Assembly: GCA_037074615.1 (NCBI GenBank)
Contig: CM073545.1
Location: 13,348,001 to 13,412,000 of the forward strand
Length of the DNA: 64,000 nt
DNA from: Leucaena leucocephala
Taxonomy: Eukaryota > Streptophyta > Magnoliopsida > Fabales > Fabaceae
Reading direction: 5' to 3'
In this document: in pieces, positions 1 through 13,670 of the stretch
How positions within the stretch are numbered: the first letter of the stretch is position 1
How the letters are laid out: every line of letters starts with the position of its first letter
Translations under genes and position numbers: made by a program
Notes under the pieces: generated by a model
What the model was told of the DNA's origin: nothing
Database searches by the model: none
The model's input: the letters and a program-made list of their open reading frames with translations, nothing else

Positions 1-245
1 TTTAACTGGTAAAAGGGTGAGATATACGATCAATTGGAGTGTGTTCGAATTCTGAGGAATACCACTTTATTATAGTTCCAGTAGCGGCATTTAAAAAGGC
101 ATCTTAACTCCTAAATGTCTAGGTTTATATCTAAAGGTAATAGACAGCTCGGCCTGCCCAATATTGGTATTGCCTAGAAAAAAAGGAGATTTCGTCCTGC
201 CCTTAGATCGTGGATGAGCCCAATTTTTTTCTAAAAATTTTTGTA
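1..245 (+). repeat. SINE-like interspersed repeat, copy 1
   Basis: About 245 bp that recur, diverged, at 16010-16262 and 55262-55515 in the same orientation. Near the left end there is a box-A-like stretch (ACTGGTAAAAGGG) and, about 35 nt on, a box-B-like GTTCGAATTC. The right end is an A-rich tail after a CAAAAATTTTT-like block. This layout fits a tRNA-derived SINE on the plus strand, but the family name is unknown and the left edge may lie outside the window. Confidence 0.6.
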
Positions 246-1139
246 ACAAAAAAAAAGATAATATAAGCTACTCCCTCTTCTTATCATAACGCATCAACTA
301 GAAGGTACTTTTATTTTTATTATAAGACATTAATTACTCTATTCAGTCTTTAATATAAGAGCTAATTTATTAATTTAGGTAGATTAAGGAGTCTATAATA
401 TGAATTTATTTTAAAGGGTCAAATTTGGTCATAATTAATTGATTTATTTAGCTTCATTAATCTACCTAAAAAAATCAATTAGCTCTTATATTAAGGATCG
501 AAGGAAATAATTAATTAATTTATTTAACTTTTTTAATCTACTTAAATTAGTTAACTAACTATTATATTAAGGATTAGATAGATTAATTTTTTTTATTTTA
601 CCCTTATTATTAACTGATGTTTAGTATTTTATGAATAAAGTTTCTCAAATTCTATCTTTAAAGAGGGATAAAGTTGAAAAAGCTTATCAATTTAAGATAA
701 ATTCAATAACTCAACTTTTATTTTTTAGTATGTGAGAAATAGTTAAAAATACTTTTATAACAAAGAGTAGAGGTAATAATAATTAGTGTTGAAACTACTT
801 AGAAGTTAAGAGCTTTCTCCTTTCTCTTGTTTTAATTATGTCTTGCTTACTTCATGGTGTGGGTCAATCAAATACATCCAACACTCAAACGTACTAGACA
901 CTTGGAAAGAGCTTTCCTATCATTACTCATGAGCTCTTATATACAAAAATGATATATATTTTCAGTGCTCTGTGTAAAACCACCCTAAACCCTACATTTT
1001 TACAGCCAACTCAATACATCACACATTTTTTTTACATTTTCTTAGATATACTGAACCATTCCCCCCCTCAGAAATAGAAAAGAAAAAAAGTTTAAATCAT
1101 GTGACATTGACTTTGACCATATAACCCATGAAGAATTAT
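246..1139. other. Gene-free 3' flank of the RSH gene with a small inverted repeat
   Basis: This AT-rich stretch has no coding signal. Positions 346-390 and 458-500 are imperfect inverted repeats (TTAATATAAGAGCTAATT paired with its complement), and a third related arm lies at about 524-572. Together they suggest a small AT-rich MITE beginning near the TACTCCCTC motif at 270. The last few hundred bases should include the 3' UTR of the minus-strand RSH gene. Confidence 0.4.
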
Positions 1140-4100
1140 TTACATCTTCACTTCCACAACATCACCGTCTTTGAGTTCTGTACTGGGCAATACCAACTGG
1201 CCATTAACCAAAACCAACTTTCCTTCCATACCAACTCTCTGAGCAGCATCAGCAGCTGTGCTACCAGCTCTCAGCCTCATAATTTCACCAAGAGGCCAGC
1301 ATATGATCACCACTTCCCCAAGGTCAAGAGCACCCGGCGAGACTACAGACGTTCCACCGAGCTTTTGTCGTGTGATGCTTTCTTCAGACCGCAACTGCTC
1401 TTCCCAACAAAGCATTGTCCTCAGCAATTGCACCTAAAAAGCAAATATAATCATAAAAATCATAAACATTAGAGATTTGAAATGTTATTGAGATTTCTGC
1501 AATCCCCCATGCTGTGTCACTTGGCTCATGCAAGGGAAATTAATCCAACTCATTTGACTAGTTAACCAATACCATCACCGTTTGTTGACTGGCGGCCAGT
1601 GTTTGTGTTCATAGGGGAAGGCAAAATGCACTTTAGATTCAAAGTTTATTAACACAATCTTTGCCAATATTACTACAGAAAAGTACTCCCTCCCCTCCTA
1701 AATATCAAAGATAAATAGGGAGTCTACTTTAGTCCTAAATATAAGACCCCAATCCACTTTGTGTACCCAAATTTTAATTTTTCTTCCAGAGTATCTCTAT
1801 ATGATTGCACATATTAAGAGGGTTTCTATCCAGAGTATTTCAAATGTATAGAATTGAAGAAAGGTATTTTAGGGAAACCAACACATAATCATTAAAAATA
1901 ACTAACTTAACTAATTTTCTTAATCTACTTAAATTAGTTAAGTTGATCTTATAATAAGAACATTATATAGAAAAATATGGAGTTTCCACTGGTCAGATCA
2001 ACTAATCAAACCAGCACCGCAACAACTTTTCATTACATGTGAATGGTTATAACTGACTAATTCAGTTTCTCAGATCTACATATCAATAACAACAGCGAAA
2101 GAAAACACGAGTTATTCTCGGGGAGAAACATACGAAACATAAAAAAATGTATAGTTCTCAGGTAAAGCATTTATGATATTTATTGACACGTCAAGAAACA
2201 AAAGGTGAATAACCATGAGCAATTTCCAATGGACACAAAGTGCCTGAAAGAGGTAAGTTAAATAAAAAACCTTGTTGTTTATGCTAGATTCCACAGGAGT
2301 TAATGCAACTGATTCCGAGTTTGACGTAGACATAATACTATCAACTGGCCTGCCTTCGAACACGGCCGATACAACAGTCCAATATTCGGATTCTTCTTGC
2401 TCTGTAAAATTGATGACCTGGATGAACGTGGGCAGGAGGCGCCCATATTGGTCTTGCTGCAAGTATAAAGATTTTCAATACCCTAAAATAGAATCTCAAA
2501 CAAGAACCTGGTGAATCTCAAACCAAAGTTGTCAATACGTACTGGAGAACTTTGAGGAATCATAATTCAGCAGTTTGGAGAAATCCCCAATCATGCATCT
2601 AACAGAACACTCTAAGAACATGTTGACAACTTTGGTTTGACCATCCATTTGAGGATGATAGGATGAAGAATAAGAAAGCTTGACTTCATATAGCCTAAAA
2701 TGTTTCTTCCAAAATTTACCATAAAACGAAGCACATCTATCTGTTACTATTATATTGATATATTCTTTGAAAAACCATGCAACTTCACACTACTGTGAAT
2801 AAGAATACAGTTAGTGTGCAAAAGGCACCGAGTTGTATTGCAATACCTAAAACAGAAAATTTAAACACAAAAGAAACCCTAGTGCATTGCCTCTACATAT
2901 ATGATAATTGGAAAAAAAAAAAATCAGATAGGAAACTATATATATTTGTAATTTAGATTCTTGGCTAAAAATACCTTGTGATACATGCCATCTCGACATA
3001 ATATGTACCTCTCCAGGCAGGTACACCAATCCCCATGTCCAGGTTCACACCACCATTCATCTGACACCTAAGTAGGCAGGTCAGCAGTAAGGGAGAAATT
3101 TATGGGATTTGAAATGAAATACAAAAAAGACTAAATCCTATTTTGGTCCGTCACATATAGGGTATTTTTCAGTCTAGTCCCTCACAGAATTACCTTTTTG
3201 TAGGGAAATGTGGCCTTGCTGTGATGCTAGTTGATGTAAATGTAAAGGTAATAAAGGGAAAAGGGATAAGCAAGAAGGAGGAGGGAGATACAGAACAAAA
3301 GGGATCATGTAGAGAGAAATAGAGGGAAGAGAGAAATTGCCAAGAGATAACTGCTAATAATGTAAAATAAATATAATATTAAATCATAATCCTAGAAAAA
3401 GGATAATCAAGTTGATAACTAATTCTACTCAATATTTTATTTAAGAAAAAAGTAGTCGTAAAATTAATTCCTAACTCTATCCTAATAAAATATTATTTCC
3501 TATATTTATCTTTAACCTCATTTACCAAAAAAAAAAATTACTAAGGTCTCCTATTCTCTTCTCATTCTGCACCAGAAAGTTAAGATCTAATGGCTAACTA
3601 TCCAGAAAATCCAAAGACAACCTCACCAAACCACAGAATGGGCAGGGACCCTAAAAAGAAATCAAACAAAAACCTGGAAGAAATTATAAAAAAATAAATT
3701 AAAATGCTGAAGAAATTCGCTACTAAGTTTCTGCAAAAACTCTGCAATTTGGTTTAAGGTATATTTTAGCAGTAGAAAATCTTTAATTAAATAAAATTTT
3801 AGACATCTACATTGAGTAGTCAATATTCCAAAGATAGGAAACACAACCTTTTTGTATAGCTGTGCATAAGCTTCCCATCGCTTAATCTGGGAAGATCTTC
3901 TGTTAGCCACTGCTTCTGAAGCTGCTAACATAAAGCTGACAGCAACAAGCAATTCTCTTCCCTCCTTTTCTACTCTAAGAAGTAATGTGAGTGCAGGAGC
4001 AGGAATCAGTTATTGACAGAATTATATCGAAACTTCCATTAGATGCACCAACCCAAAAAAAAAGATTGTTATGTACCTGATGACCACGGCAGCAAGCAAG

Positions 4101-7100
4101 TGGCTTCCTTCTACTCTGAGGACAGGATGCCCAACCTTCAGTGATTTATATTTACTAAATAAAATGTTATTTGCTGAATTTTCCTCCATTATATCTTTGG
4201 AAAAATAGGAGGATGCTTCTATTTCAGATTCATCCATGCTGTTTATAGTGGAAAATGGATTTCCAGTTTCCTTATATAGCCAATGTGCAGCAAGTCCATG
4301 TTCGGCATACTCATGCATCCTCTAGTAGACCAAAATAATAACCAAAAACTTCAAGAGCTAAGTATGAGCCAGTAACCTAAACAAATTAAAGAAGAAATTT
4401 TTGACACCTGTGTTCGTATTTGTACTTCTAAAGGTGAGTTGTAGGGACCTTGTACTGCTGTGTGCAGGGACTGCAATCATGAAATGTTAACTTCCACTAG
4501 TGAATAAATAGCTACATTCACAGGCATACATGTGTGGATTAAAGAACAAAAAGATGATTATTTCAATTTTAGGTCAGGAAAAATATAAAGAGGAAAGTCT
4601 AACCTGATAGCCACTAGGCTTAGGATTGATGATATAATCATCAAATTCACCATCAATGGGAGTCCAAAGCCTGCAATAGGTACGCCATTATCAATTATAA
4701 GGCAATATCTGGTACCAGCAGTTTTAATTAATATGATTCCCATGAACTATAGGTCCAAAACCCTAATATTACTCCCCCCTTTTAAACTGAAACAGTGGTC
4801 AGTGACACAAGTCTAAGCCACCTCGCTGAAATTCCAAATTATAAAAGCTTAGAAAATAGAATGGAGGGCCTCTATGTTATGTGCTGTATTTAAAAATGAG
4901 CAACTTCTAGTACTTCGCAAAAATATTTGATATCTTTGTCAAGAACAAGATTATGTTATCAAGTATCAACATAGGCTTACAACAGCAAAATATCATGTAT
5001 CTTTAGGTTAATCTTGTTGGAAAAAAAAATTAAAATCAACCTTCAACCTGTGTACAATTTCAAGAAGATTGTAACAACACTGAATTGCAGGTCCATGTAG
5101 GGTTCCATTCTTGTCTCCCACAACTACTCTTAATGCTCGTGCATCATATACTTTATCAATACTAACATCCTTTCGTTTCATCTGCATAATTAATAAGAAC
5201 ATGATTTTGACTATGAAAATGGATTTATAACTTGTAAGAAATGATTTAAGATTACTAGTGCAGGCAATACTCAACAGAAAAGAAAAAAAAAATTACAAGT
5301 AAGATGTATCAAATTTCATCCATCACTATGACTAGATTAATGGAACAATGAATAACAAGAAATTTAAAATTTTCATCAGAAAAGTCTGCACAATTATTCA
5401 CTTTCCATTCGTTGCTCTTACTTTGATTTCCATTTTCAATTTTGACAAAGTTTCTTGTTGATCTCTGACATCACGCTCTACTCTACTAATACCACACAAA
5501 TAACCTATTGTGAAGTCTTAAAATAATTTCATATAGCTACACATCAGCAGAGTTTTCACAATTAATTTATTTATATATAAAAATCTACAAGTGGGATGAA
5601 GCTTGTTATTGTTGTTGTATCTAAAAAAATCAAGACATCAACATTGTCAATACCTTACTATAAATACTATATAGGCTTTTTAATCGGCTTGATAATGTCA
5701 CTTCCATTCCTGGAACATAACTGCAAATATAGAAGGAGACTATCAAGAGAAGCAATACTGATAATAGAAATCACCAAATAAATACTGTTTCACCACCGCA
5801 AACATAAAGAAAGCAAGCTTATCAGAATGCACAAACCAAAACCAAAAATGAATCAGGACATACGAAGTTGATATAATAAGTTCCCGTTCAAGTGCTTCCT
5901 CACAAATTGCCAATGATGCCAAAGCTAATCCAGCATCCTGAACCACCTTAGGCTTCACACTAGTTTTGAGACCATTCCCAATACTGCTGAGAAAGGTAGC
6001 TCGTTTTCTCCTATCTAACAATATATCAAATGGAACTACAGCCTCCAAAAGATCCTGGAAGTAAAGAGAGGGGTAAAAAAACTGATGAAATGATATAAAT
6101 AATCACTCTTACCCTTTTCCCCGGATATGGTGAAGTGTTGAAGATATTACTGCAGTTGTTACAAAGAACTTCATCGTCATACCTATGTGAAAACATTAAA
6201 ACTTAAGTTTTCCATTATATAAGGAGATTGAGTTATTTTAAGTCTATTTTCATTAAGTTGTTTTCATTTTATTTGTTTCTAGTTAGTTTGGATAAAATGA
6301 GTTTTTAGAGAACTCAAGCCTCTCTCTTACCTTCCACAGTGTATGTTAGTATTATTCACTAAAATAAGTTCCAACAAGGAATATTGAACCCTGATTCTTA
6401 CAGTATTAGAGTTCAAAAGGCCAGAAAGCAAAATAGCAGCGTGTCATGGGAATTAGAGTGTTATAACTTATAAGGATTAAATCTATTTTACTTCCTATGT
6501 TTTATTTAAGGCCTATTTATTTTTAGCTTGATCAGATAACTCTTTAGTCGTTTTTGGATTATTAGGGTCTTCTACTATCCTTAGGATATAATTAGTTATA
6601 GAAAATCTTAGGTAATAAGAGTTTTCAAATATTTTATTATTAGTTTTAGTTTAAGCCTTATCATTATCAATTATTCTGATTTGCGTGGCAAGGTTTGATG
6701 CCTCCTTTACTATACGTGTTCAACTATTTTTATTTAGTAAAGCTCAAAAGAAAATCAAATCATGAATTTCTACAACTTATGTGTAGCATTGTCAAATGAT
6801 TTCACTTTAAGCACCAGCCCCAAAAACATTTAATGAGATTCTGCACAAGGAAATTCTCACCTTCATATTTGAGACATCCTCACTGAACATCAAGGATTCA
6901 TCAGAGGAAGAAGTAGAGCTGTTCTTGTCCAAAGGTAGCAGGCCTCCTTTTGCAGATAACCTTCTCAGGTTTCCTGTTTTGGTCCTGGGGCTCCACATTG
7001 AAGCCAGTTCTTCTCTCATCTTCCGAAATATCTGAGGCTGATGAAAACATATGCAATGCAAAAGAATGGCAAGTTCAGTGCCAATTCTAACACAAAAATA

Positions 7101-10100
7101 CCTGTCTTATAGTTTTGCTGGGCAAACAACAAAACTAATTGGCTTATCAAGAAGAAACCTTTCCTTGTAGGAGAATAAATAAGGCAATATAACCAAGATT
7201 TGCAATTAAAAATACCAGAAGAATATAGATTCCAAACTTCCATGTGCTGAAGAAAAAAATAAACAATATTACAGACAAAAGACACTGAAGTTCTCTAATT
7301 TCTCCCCCCAATCGAGTTTGTAAGAAAAATAAAAATTTTGATAACAAGTTGAACAGGCAATAGAAGATTATGGGATAAGTATGCAGAGAAGAAAACCAAT
7401 ATGGCTATGCTAGTAAAAACAGAATACTTCTTGCCCAAGTATACTCCTGAAATAGTACTTTTGAGCCATCACCCAATTTTGAAGAAATTAATGGCTTAAA
7501 AGATAAAAATTCTTGTGAATTAAATTTCTAAGGAATTGATTGACTTACATTCACCATTGTTAGGCATTCCACCCAGTCCGATTTAAGCCATGCTGACTTC
7601 ATACAACCTTATGCCACAATGCAGTTACCTCTGATGGGAAATGCCATCATCATTTAGTTGACAGGCTAATGTTTTATGTCTAAGATTTGCAACAAACTTT
7701 CCAACTAAACAGGTGAAGGCCTTTTCCTTGCACGCAGTCACTGTTTAGTTGACTGTGCAATATTTTGTCGTACCACATTTTCATCACCTAATCCCCACTA
7801 TTTTAGTTCACAATGAATTTCATCTTTCTTTTCATTCTCCTATCTTCTTCCTTTCTACTCTCATTTCACCTAACAATTTAACAAACAAGGGGAAAGGGGA
7901 TCTTCATTCTTATCTGCTTCTCATCTCAAAACCAAGATTTAATTTCAACATTGATAATCACTAAGAATGAAAGGTAGCAGTAGAAACACAACCGGAAAAC
8001 CATTTCTACCACTATTACGAAAAAGTATTGACATTTCTGACTAGAAGCAGGTTTTGCCAAACACTTAGAGCACTTACTCTTCACTAATTCAAGGTTTTGA
8101 CTTATGAAAACATGTATATACAAAAAGCTTGTAACAAAACAACAGAGAAGAAACTTTTGGCCGACCTGGAGAACAGCAAAACACAGATCCTCCAATTCAG
8201 CTTTCAATGCCCACAAACCCAGTCTAGAAGCAAGCGAGCACCAAATAATTAAGGTCTCCTCTGCAACAGCTTGAGCCTTTTGTAGTGGCAGAGCATAACT
8301 GTAAAGGAAATATCATGAGCAAGAAATAACCAACAAAAAGTTTTTAACTCAACGTTTACATTGGTTAGCTAAAATAAATAATTGAAGCATTATGTAGCTT
8401 AGAGATAATTGACTGAAATAGCTTCTTCATGAAATATCCAAAGTGAAAGGAAAAAGAGGCAAAATAATTATGCACAAAGGCTAAAGATTGAAGAATCTCA
8501 GAGTCAGTACATAGTTCTCATATTGTGAAGTCGATCTGCGAGCTTGATCAGCACAACGCGTGGATCATCAACCATTCCCAAAAGCATAACTTGTAAATTA
8601 CTTGCCTATTAAATTAAAGATTCAACAATCAGAAAATTTTAAGTGGTTAATTCCCAGTAAGAGAATAGTTTTACTTTTCACATCTCAGATGTGTGCAGTT
8701 CATCTCAACTTAGTCTCATCTGCATCAAGTATTAAACAAAATGTGGGATCTTTCTCAATTATGGGAGTTTAATATAACAAAATTGTACAGATTCGTGAAT
8801 ATGAACCAAACCTCAAACATTTATATTGAAAAGATAAAATGTCTAGGTTAAAGCCAGAGGGAAATATATTACAATACGCACTCACATACAGATATTACAA
8901 TAACCATTGGTATGATAGGCACGCATTGTTTTCTTTTTTTTTTATTTTGTTACTGAGAACTGACATCCGCCAAGGTGAGCTAAGTAACTAATTGATGCGT
9001 ATGTCAAACACATATCCTTTACCTCTTCCTGGCCGAGGGCACCCTGATTTACATTTGGCCTTCGATGCCGACGTAAGAGCTGGAAAACATAATGGAATTA
9101 GAGGAGACTCAATAGATACACAATGAAATTATATACTCTATCTCAACTCAAAAGCAGTATGAGACATTGCTATGACTACCGAGATAAAGCTTGCAGCCAC
9201 ATAGCAAAACAAATTAGTAAAAATCAGAGGCCTGATTTAAATAATTGCTCTTACAAGTTATGAATTTCTAACTAAATTCCTCATTTCATTCTCCAACAGA
9301 TGCTTAGAAGATTGAAATATAAAGATTAGCTAAAGATGACAGACTAATAAGTGCAACCTCCTCAAACCAAACCATAATGAAAAGGCATTCATAGTCTAAA
9401 TGATACCTGATTTATATAACTTAACCTAGAAACACCGGCTACCAATCTAACCACGTCATCACCAAACTCTTCTTCAATGTCTTGCAGACCTTGGCATGTG
9501 TCATCAACCACATCATGAAGAATACCAGCCACAACCGTCTCAACAGCCTGAAAAAGAGCACAGAGGTCTCAAACAAAGGAATCTGCTTTAGCCTTTAAGT
9601 AAACCTGTTTTGACCCATAAATTTTCAGTTAAATAGATACTTCAAAATAGACAAGCAACAGAACAGTAGTACTTTGAAAATATTAATAAATTCCAATTCA
9701 TGGTAGAATAGATTAAATCTAGCTGTTCAACAACGGTAAAGATACCTAGGGCACCTAACTGATAAGTGTAAGATATGATGTAGACATATCTAATCCTGTG
9801 TATAATCTTACAATATACAAATTGTTCTGCACAGAAAAGTCAATCTATCCACTGGGACATTCCTGCCCACACACTTTTACAATCATATACTCCCAGCACA
9901 ATGAAATGCCTTCTCGGCACACATAAGTCCATACATAATTTTTCGGAGTTTAAATAACTACTAAGAAAAGTGCATACTCGTTTACCACTTGATGGGACCA
10001 AAGCTGCCAAAATTCTTCCAGTATGAATACAATGTGTTAAATAAGGATCTCCTGTTTTCCGCATTTGTCCATGATGTGCTTTTCTTGCAAAAGCAATGGC

Positions 10101-12376
10101 CTTCTGCACCTGCCTTCACAAAGAGGGTATGTTAAAGATGTAACACAAGAACAATTCACAAAGCAAGTAGAGGTAATAAACCTTCGCATCATTGAATACA
10201 GGATAGCCAGTAATATCAACTCCATCCTGTATAATGGCACCTGCATGTTAATAGTTCATGGCTGTTAATATATGCCAGGATGAAATTTATATAATTACAA
10301 GAACCTATTGTTAATTATCAAAGCCAGCACTACAATGTTTCTGAATAAAACTTGATTACACATTAGTCAGCATTTAGTGGCACATGGTTAAGTAGAACTA
10401 GGCCGATATCAAACTCTTCCTTACTAAAGTTCTTAAACATGTTTGGTCTACTCATGTTGGAAAGGATTCTTTGAAAAAGGAAACAAAGTTATCACATGAG
10501 CTTGAATAGATTCTTCACAATCAACCCTTAGTTCTTTGAGAAGTCTCTTCAGATCTTTCATATATTCGTTGTGCTAAGGCTCTATATACTTTCAACACTG
10601 CTTCTTGCAACCCTAGCCTGCCTCTTAATTACCCATGTAAACAAGTTTTTCTATACATATGTGCAGTAGCTTGAACTAAACCGCCTATTAAAACTAGACC
10701 CCACCCAATCAGTATCACAAAGTATCTCAATGCCACAATGTAAACCTTAATAATTCTATGGTCAGCCCCAAGGTGAGGGCAGCCACAATATAAATCAAAG
10801 TTGCTTTGCTCCAATAATGACTACTTACAAAGAAACTTATATTAGGTCTTAAGTAGATGAGTTTGCTGACAGTCTTCCATTTGAACCAAAAAAACAGGAA
10901 CTTTCTTGCGGTTGGCTCCATAACAGTGACAATTGGTTTACATCACAGGGTAAAAATAGTGTGACTACCCTTGAGTTTAACCTTTGGTTTTACAGCTACA
11001 GTGTCAAACTACTCAGGGCTATTTTTGAAGGCCATAGAGAGATTTGTTGAACATTAAAAGCAATTCCTGAAGCTGAGCAACTTTTCATGGACAAGTGAAA
11101 CCGCCAAAGCATTTCAACCATTTAAAGAATTCTTGAACTTCATGGTCAAATATAGTTGGAATGGGCAAACCATGAGAAGAAGCATTCTTCCCCTCAGATA
11201 ACCCCAATGAACCTTCGATCTGCTTATTATCTAGCCTTTACTCCTCCAAATAACAAAATTTTCATTTTACATTAATTCCTTAGCCACATCACAGGTTCCA
11301 AGCCACAAGGTCAGGTGAAAATAAATCACTAATAGCCTCCAAACTTCTTTAAATCATGACGTGAATATCTACAAGAGTAACCTCAAGAAATTTTCTGTCC
11401 TGAAATAGGTCAGTAATGAAAATCATACTATATTCTGTGGATCCAGCGATGCAGCAAACTTATAAATAAAATTACTCCACATCTTTATCAACTCCCTTGG
11501 AAAAAAACCTAAGCTTTACAAATAAGAAATTTATAACAGGGACATCAGAAGCATGAACAGAATTAACAATAAAGTAGGGAATAACAGGACTTGTTATCCG
11601 CTTTTTTTGTACTCATTTCTTTCCATATATTCAACTGGTCAAAATAAATCCTTTAATCCTAAAAGCCTCATGCAAAATATAGAGAACCGAAAAAGTGAAA
11701 GAACTCTCCAACGCCAATCTTTTTCTTTTTCTACCGTTCTTATTTTGGGAAGAAAAAAGGATGTGGAAAAGCAAGAGACAAATCCATACATTCTCCCATA
11801 TAAGAAGACAGAAGTCATAAATTTTGAAAATGGGAAAAAAAGGAAATTTATACCAAAAAAATGAAATTTAAATGTGGGTTTTTTTACACCTATAACAACT
11901 AAGAGTCAAATTTGCGAGGGACAAAATCCATTATAGCAAGAGTCAAAGCTTCAACTATTCTTTCTTCTCCTACAAGCAATTCATAAAACCTGTTCTGTAG
12001 GACATCTAAAGAAAGCAAGAAAATCACCTGGCTGTTCCTCCAATTTGGGCCAAAGGAAATCAACCTTGGTGGAAAGACAAGCCCCGGAAGCGATTGCCAC
12101 GGCGGTGACGGCCACCTGCGTGATGGCGGACGAGACAGCGCCATGGACAGAGCCGGAGGAATTGGTAGCCGCGGCGGCAGCGGCAACCACATTTTCGGGG
12201 GTGAGAACGGAGGTCAACGAGGAAGAGACAGAAAACCTGGGAAGGATCTGGTGGAGCACACAGCGGAATCGAGAGGAATTGCGGAGACGAAGAGGGTGAG
12301 AGGGTTGAAACCTATGGAGAAAAGGGGAAGTGTTTTTGTGAACAAGCATGGCGCACCGTTGGCATGTTGAGGGCAT
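1140..12376 (-). CDS. Plastid-type RelA/SpoT homologue (HD hydrolase, synthetase-like and TGS domains)
   Basis: Predicted (p)ppGpp hydrolase/synthetase homologue. Exons (5' to 3'): 12376-12028, 10240-10182, 10109-9978, 9547-9407, 9079-9023, 8605-8511, 8298-8166, 7037-6861, 6054-5864, 5720-5654, 5181-5048, 4670-4604, 4470-4408, 4321-4077, 3974-3848, 3067-2975, 2456-2271, 1433-1140. All join in phase to 869 aa. The first ~60 residues are Ser/Arg-rich and fit a chloroplast transit peptide. HD domain: THC near residue 162, HDVVDD at 191-196, LADRLHN at 268-274. Synthetase domain: DARALR from 480, GYQSLHT 532-538, EVQIRT 549-554, HEYAEHG following. A TGS domain (GEIMRLRAGSTAADAA) ends the protein; no ACT domain follows. 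By eye, Ser456 sits where E. coli RelA has the essential Gly251, so synthesis may be lost. The start is the first ATG in frame; another lies 9 codons on. I did not assign it to RSH1, RSH2/3 or CRSH. Confidence 0.9.
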
Positions 12377-13160
12377 GCTGTGTGGGTGGGTCTCTGTGGG
12401 AGTGTTGCAGGTGGTTGTGGCAGTTATTTTTCCCGGCAATAAAGCCTGAGAGAGGGGAATGTGAACGAGCGGTTAGAAAGCGAAGGGGAGTCCGATAGAA
12501 ATCTGGTTTCGTTTGGTAGTGAATTATATGTCTGGTCTTTAACTATTTAGGAGTTTATGTTTGCGATTGTTCTGGGAAGTCCATATTCAATATTGGGGAA
12601 ATACCAAATTGGTAAATTTTAAATTGAAAATTTAAATATTATAAATGTGACCAAACTTAAATTAAAATTTTAAAATTTAAAATCAAATAACTAAAATACC
12701 CCTAGATAACTTTTTTAAAATAAAATAAGGGATATTTTAGTCTATCTGCTTTAAACTTTAAACTTTAAACTTTAAATTTTAAAATTTTAATTGTGTTCTG
12801 ACACTTTTCTACAACTACAATATTTATAGTCTATTTACTAATTTTTAAATTCTTTTTTAATGATTTTCCTTTCAATAGTCTTTTTTTTTTCTCTACCCAT
12901 GAATTAAATAATTATTTTTTAAAAAACTAGATAAGGTGATTTTATTGAAAAATCTAGATAAAGTTTTGCATTCAATATTTTTTCAGTAGCATTGGATACC
13001 TTAAATTAATTTTTTTTTTACAATTTTATCTTTAAAATATTTTCTCTATTTTATTAAATTTTTATATTTACACACAGAAGAGCTAAAAGATGTGTATATA
13101 TATATTAAGGTGCGTATTTCTGATAAGAAAATAGGAAAAATTGCATCACATATTACTTAG
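12377..13160. other. Upstream region of the RSH gene
   Basis: This holds the expected 5' UTR and promoter of the minus-strand RSH gene, followed by AT-rich sequence with short TTTAAACTTTAAA-type repeats near 12750-12780. I see no gene in it. Confidence 0.4.
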
Positions 13161-13670
13161 TAAGTTTGGATAAAATTTTAAAAAATGGGTTATAGAAAAA
13201 AAGAGATTTTAGATAGTTTATGGAAAAGGGTTTTTATAGAAGAGTTTATAGAAAACAAAGTGGTTCTGAATAAATAAGTATTTGGATAATTATTTTTAGA
13301 ATGACTTTTTATATTAGTAAATTATTAAAAATGATATGATTTGATTAAAAGTAGGAGAGAGGAGAGAGGGTAAAGAAAATAGAAGAGAGTTGAAAGAGGG
13401 TAGAGAGGAGAGAGAAGAGAGATGAGAGAGGGTGGAGAGGAGAGTGTATAAAAAAAAATAGGGGTAATATAGTAATTGGATAGTCCATAACCTCTTTTAC
13501 TGTTCCAAAAGCTAGTTTCAGTAGCTTATTCAAAACCATAATTTTAAATGATAGTTTAGCCCAAAAACATTTATCGACAAATATAGCTGTTTGTTTTAAA
13601 AAAATTTCAAACCGAGATTTGGGTCAAAAGTCCTTTTAAAACCTAGGTTTTAGGGTTTCCCAAACAGGCT
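13161..13670 (+). repeat. Purine-tract MITE, copy 1
   Basis: One of five long copies of a ~450-510-bp non-coding element; the others are at 21280-21769, 45836-46343, 46891-47350 and 51987-52505. Order of blocks: AGTTTGGATAA-like start, AATGACTTTTTATATTAGTAAATT, a ~100-bp GAGAGAGG purine tract, AGTAATTGGATAGTCCATAA, ACTGTTCCAAAAGCTA, then CCCAAACAGGC. The first and last bases are an inverted GCCTGTTTGG-type terminus, as in PIF/Harbinger- or hAT-type MITEs. No ORF; superfamily uncertain. Confidence 0.75.

Noticed and set aside
1684..1986. TACTCCCTCC motif in the last RSH intron as a Stowaway MITE
   Set aside because: Only one end resembles the consensus; no matching inverted end was found.
12045..12370. 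Plus-strand Ala/Gly-rich ORFs opposite the first RSH exon
   Set aside because: Antisense shadows of the Ala/Ser-rich RSH N-terminus.
12376..12439. Upstream extension of the first RSH exon to 12439
   Set aside because: The extension starts with TTG; the first in-frame ATG is at 12376.
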